From contig NC_079875.1 in NCBI RefSeq assembly GCF_029227915.1, forward strand, positions 8,243,001-8,307,000: a stretch of DNA of 64,000 bases, given 5' to 3'. The DNA is from Hydractinia symbiolongicarpus. Taxonomy: Eukaryota > Cnidaria > Hydrozoa > Anthoathecata > Hydractiniidae. The position numbers and the translations under genes are program-made. The first letter of the stretch is position 1. Each line of letters starts with the position of its first letter. Positions 62,873-64,000 of the stretch are shown here, one piece after another. The notes under the pieces are model-generated. The model was given only the letters and a program-made list of their open reading frames with translations. It was not told the DNA's origin and made no database searches.

Positions 62873-64000
62873 ATCAAATCATCTCAGGACTAAACGTACT
62901 TCTTGACCCTAGGGTCTTTTGTAGTGTTACAGGATCTAAGATTCAGATGGTAATTTACGAAAAATCTATGGCATACGGATAAAGTAGTACCCAGGATTCC
63001 GGGACTCAAGAGAGTAAAACCTAGGTTACGGAACGGAAGGTTAATCTTTTTTTAATTAAAATAATATGCATTATAAACTTACGGACTATATAAATATTTC
63101 TTATTTCGTATAGGTGCAACAAATAAAAGCTTTTTAAATGTATTTAACCATATACATGCGACGACGTTTCTCTGTATACCAGACCAAATAAAACTTGTAG
63201 GAAATGAACTGTACTAACATTTTCGACCATTTATAGAAAAATACAAACAGTAATGACAATTTCAGGGGAAAAATTAAAAAAAAACCTACTGTTAGGCAAA
63301 TTTGTGTGGTTTTTCTGAAGCTTCTAGCATTATTTATTGATAAGTAGCTAACTTTTTGCAAAAAAGGACGTCCAGACCCTAATTCATAGGTCGATTCGCT
63401 ATCCAAGTGACCAAAAATATGTTTAGCAAATTTCTCTTCCTGGAAAGATGTCCTCAAAACAGAGACATTTCTTTGGTCGCTTGTTTACCTTGGGCGTTTA
63501 AGGGTTCTCCAAGAAAAAAGGGTCTATAACAGCTCTTTCAGGTGAGTGCTTAATTCGAAGTTGCTAATCCGGGGAAGGTGGTTACTATCAAATTTACATT
63601 ATATATTTGTAAGGCCACTACGTGAATCAGATGTATATGGGGAGTTACATTAAGAAAGCAAACTCGGCTCAAAAAGGAAAATTACCATTATTATTTACTG
63701 CTGATGTCAGCACCGTTTATGTCATCATTAAAAGCATAAACGATATAAAAAATACTATATTTTACTAAAACTGCGATCGTAGTCGTATTTGTCAATTCAA
63801 CTTTAAACATTTTAGATAAATATGCGGATTGTTGGGGTTTTTTGATTAAGAATTGCGAAATGCGTCAAAAATGACTGCATGTACTAATATTTGGAATGAA
63901 ATTAAAATAAATGGTTTAGTAAGTGCAAAAAAGAAGATAAAAGGTAATCACAAAACGTGTGTTACAACCAAAAGGAAGAAGCAACGTAAGACGAGAAACG
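62873..64000. other. Intergenic, nothing supported
   Basis: No protein-like ORF or RNA gene seen. A fragment CTTAATTCGAAGTTGCTAATCCGG near 63,550 resembles pogo-type ends. Confidence 0.4.

Overview
This is AT-rich eukaryotic (animal) DNA. Multi-exon genes have GT..AG introns with phase-matched exons, and the introns are full of short inverted-repeat elements and decayed DNA transposons. The mobile-element mix (SWIM/YqaJ-type, PIF/Harbinger, TTAA-flanked and TA-flanked MITEs) and the base composition suggest a cnidarian, perhaps a hydrozoan. That placement is inference only; no ribosomal or mitochondrial marker is present.

Layout. 1-3.2 kb holds a small array of a hairpin-bearing dispersed repeat. 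3.26-5.18 kb (minus) is an intronless gene for a 641-residue, Ser/Asn-rich protein with a C-terminal ankyrin pair. 5.2-16.9 kb shows no gene I can support, but has a fold-back just upstream of the ankyrin gene and a 745-bp TTAA-flanked MITE with G-run hairpins. 16.89-17.59 kb is a ~700-bp TTC/GAA microsatellite.

The centre of the window (about 17.8-51.1 kb) is a tandem duplication of one gene. Copy A spans 17,959-29,258 and copy B spans 31,892-50,459, both on the plus strand. I could trace 12 exons in each. Every splice phase agrees, giving open frames of 682 and 685 residues from the first identified exon. The first traced exon has no ATG, so a 5' exon is missing from both models. The product begins with a six-cysteine PAN/WSC-like exon, followed by domains I do not recognise. 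Copy B is stretched by insertions: a TTAA MITE inside a local ~410-bp duplication, a degenerate SWIM/YqaJ element, and a fragment of another transposon ORF. The 3' ends of A and B are nearly identical even in the intron, which suggests gene conversion.

53.6-55.2 kb holds a broken PIF/Harbinger element with converging MADF/Myb-like and DDE ORFs. 59.2-60.2 kb (minus) is a two-exon two-pore-domain potassium channel, the most certain identification here. 60.2-64 kb has only repeats and AT-rich intergenic DNA.

The main novelty candidate is the paralogous pair of unrecognised cysteine-containing proteins.
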